DNA of 6,482 bases, taken from an uncultured Eubacteriales bacterium. Lineage in GTDB: Bacteria > Bacillota > Clostridia > Christensenellales > QAND01. The notes below the pieces were generated by a model. The model saw nothing but the letters and a program-made list of their open reading frames with translations. It ran no database searches and had not been told where the DNA came from. Shown here in pieces: positions 6,319-6,482 of the stretch. The position numbers and the translations under genes were made by a program. The DNA is taken from the NCBI GenBank assembly GCA_900546685.1, contig UREB01000100.1, positions 1 to 6,482 of the forward strand, written 5' to 3'. Within the stretch, counting starts at the first letter, position 1; every line of letters starts with the position of its first letter.

Positions 6319-6347
6319 TTGACAAGTGCTTTCCCTGATGATACACT
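6319..6347 (+). promoter_or_regulatory. Promoter of the lysine-riboswitch leader
   Basis: A perfect -35 box TTGACA (6319-6324), a 17-base spacer and a -10 box TACACT (6342-6347, four of six bases), preceded by an extended TGA (6339-6341). Transcription should begin near 6354 in the A-rich run, about 17 bases before the riboswitch. Together with the aptamer this makes a consistent plus-strand transcription unit that leaves the window to the right. Confidence 0.82.
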
Positions 6348-6370
6348 GCTAAAAAAAGAATTTATCTTAA

Positions 6371-6482
6371 AGCAGAAGTAGAGGCGCGCATTTTAGGCGT
6401 ACCGGCGGAAAGGGGGCGAACACCCATTGGATCTGTCGGGAAGGGAAAATGCGCCGAAGGGAAATGAGGCGTTCGCAGCTTG
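6371..6482 (+). ncRNA. Lysine riboswitch (L-box), 5' part, cut by window edge
   Basis: The plus strand shows the hallmark L-box segments in order: GAAGTAGAGGCGCG (6375-6388), TTTTAGGCGTA (6391-6401), AAAGGG (6410-6415), and GAAGGG leading to GCGCCGAAGG (6451-6460). Helix P2 can be drawn: GGCG (6383-6386) with CGCC (6452-6455), a two-base bulge, then CATTTT (6389-6394) with AAAATG (6446-6451). Inside it, CCGGC (6402-6406) pairs with GTCGG (6435-6439), including one G-U. The remaining helices, the closing strand of P1 and the expression platform lie outside. In this family, bound lysine turns off the downstream gene, usually a lysine biosynthesis enzyme or lysine transporter; which one cannot be told here. 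Confidence 0.88.

Larger units (their letters stand above)
6171..6482. other. Divergent control region without protein genes
   Basis: This 312-base stretch holds, from left to right, the ribosome site and promoter of the minus-strand operon (to 6227), about 90 bases of AT-leaning spacer, a short dyad TGCCG-AA-CGGCA (6306-6317), a plus-strand promoter (6319-6347) and the 5' part of a lysine riboswitch. The possible reading frame on the plus strand at 6169-6381 has no ribosome site and runs across the promoters, so I do not count it as a gene. Confidence 0.8.

Noticed and set aside
6346..6375. Inverted repeat CTGCT...AGCAG around an A-rich run, possibly a minus-strand terminator
   Set aside because: The stem is only five base pairs with a 20-base AT-rich interior. 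It overlaps the plus-strand promoter and start site, and no minus-strand gene ends nearby.
6169..6381. 70-residue plus-strand frame in the divergent intergenic region
   Set aside because: It overlaps both promoters and the start of the riboswitch, has no Shine-Dalgarno, and its product has no recognisable features.
1..6482. Mobile element, CRISPR, phage or defence island
   Set aside because: No transposase, integrase, direct-repeat array, nuclease or toxin-like gene is seen; the tRNA is not flanked by an attachment-site repeat or integrase within the window.

Overview
The window suggests a moderately GC-balanced member of the Bacillota, most likely class Clostridia. The grounds are strong purine-rich Shine-Dalgarno sites in front of most genes, a lysine (L-box) riboswitch, housekeeping sigma-factor promoters of the TTGACA/TATAAT type, and protein families with their usual homes in Firmicutes (YqeM-type and YpsC-type methyltransferases, Hsp33, and a clostridial-type HD phosphohydrolase). 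This is inference from content. No species is identifiable by eye.

Layout, left to right: (1) a minus-strand tRNA-Thr(CGU) gene cut by the left edge; (2) a short intergenic region whose long hairpin also contains a near-consensus promoter for that tRNA; (3) six minus-strand genes packed end to end from 6170 down to 134; (4) a roughly 310-base divergent intergenic region with one promoter per strand; (5) at the right edge, on the plus strand, a lysine riboswitch aptamer cut by the window end. The gene it controls lies outside.

In transcription order the minus-strand operon runs: YqeM-like SAM methyltransferase, Hsp33 redox chaperone (hslO), an uncharacterised TPR protein, an uncharacterised HEAT-like helical-repeat protein, an HD-domain phosphohydrolase, and a THUMP-domain RNA methyltransferase. 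The last four genes are joined by a 4-base ATGA overlap, a 2-base gap and a second ATGA overlap, so they look translationally coupled. The mix suggests translation and RNA maintenance plus protein quality control, but no shared pathway can be shown from sequence alone.

I see no mobile element, CRISPR array, phage gene or toxin-antitoxin pair. Most of the window is ordinary core-genome sequence. The points most worth a second look are the tRNA promoter built into the hairpin, the TPR/HEAT gene pair of unknown function, the odd start region of the TPR gene, and the divergent control region with the lysine riboswitch.
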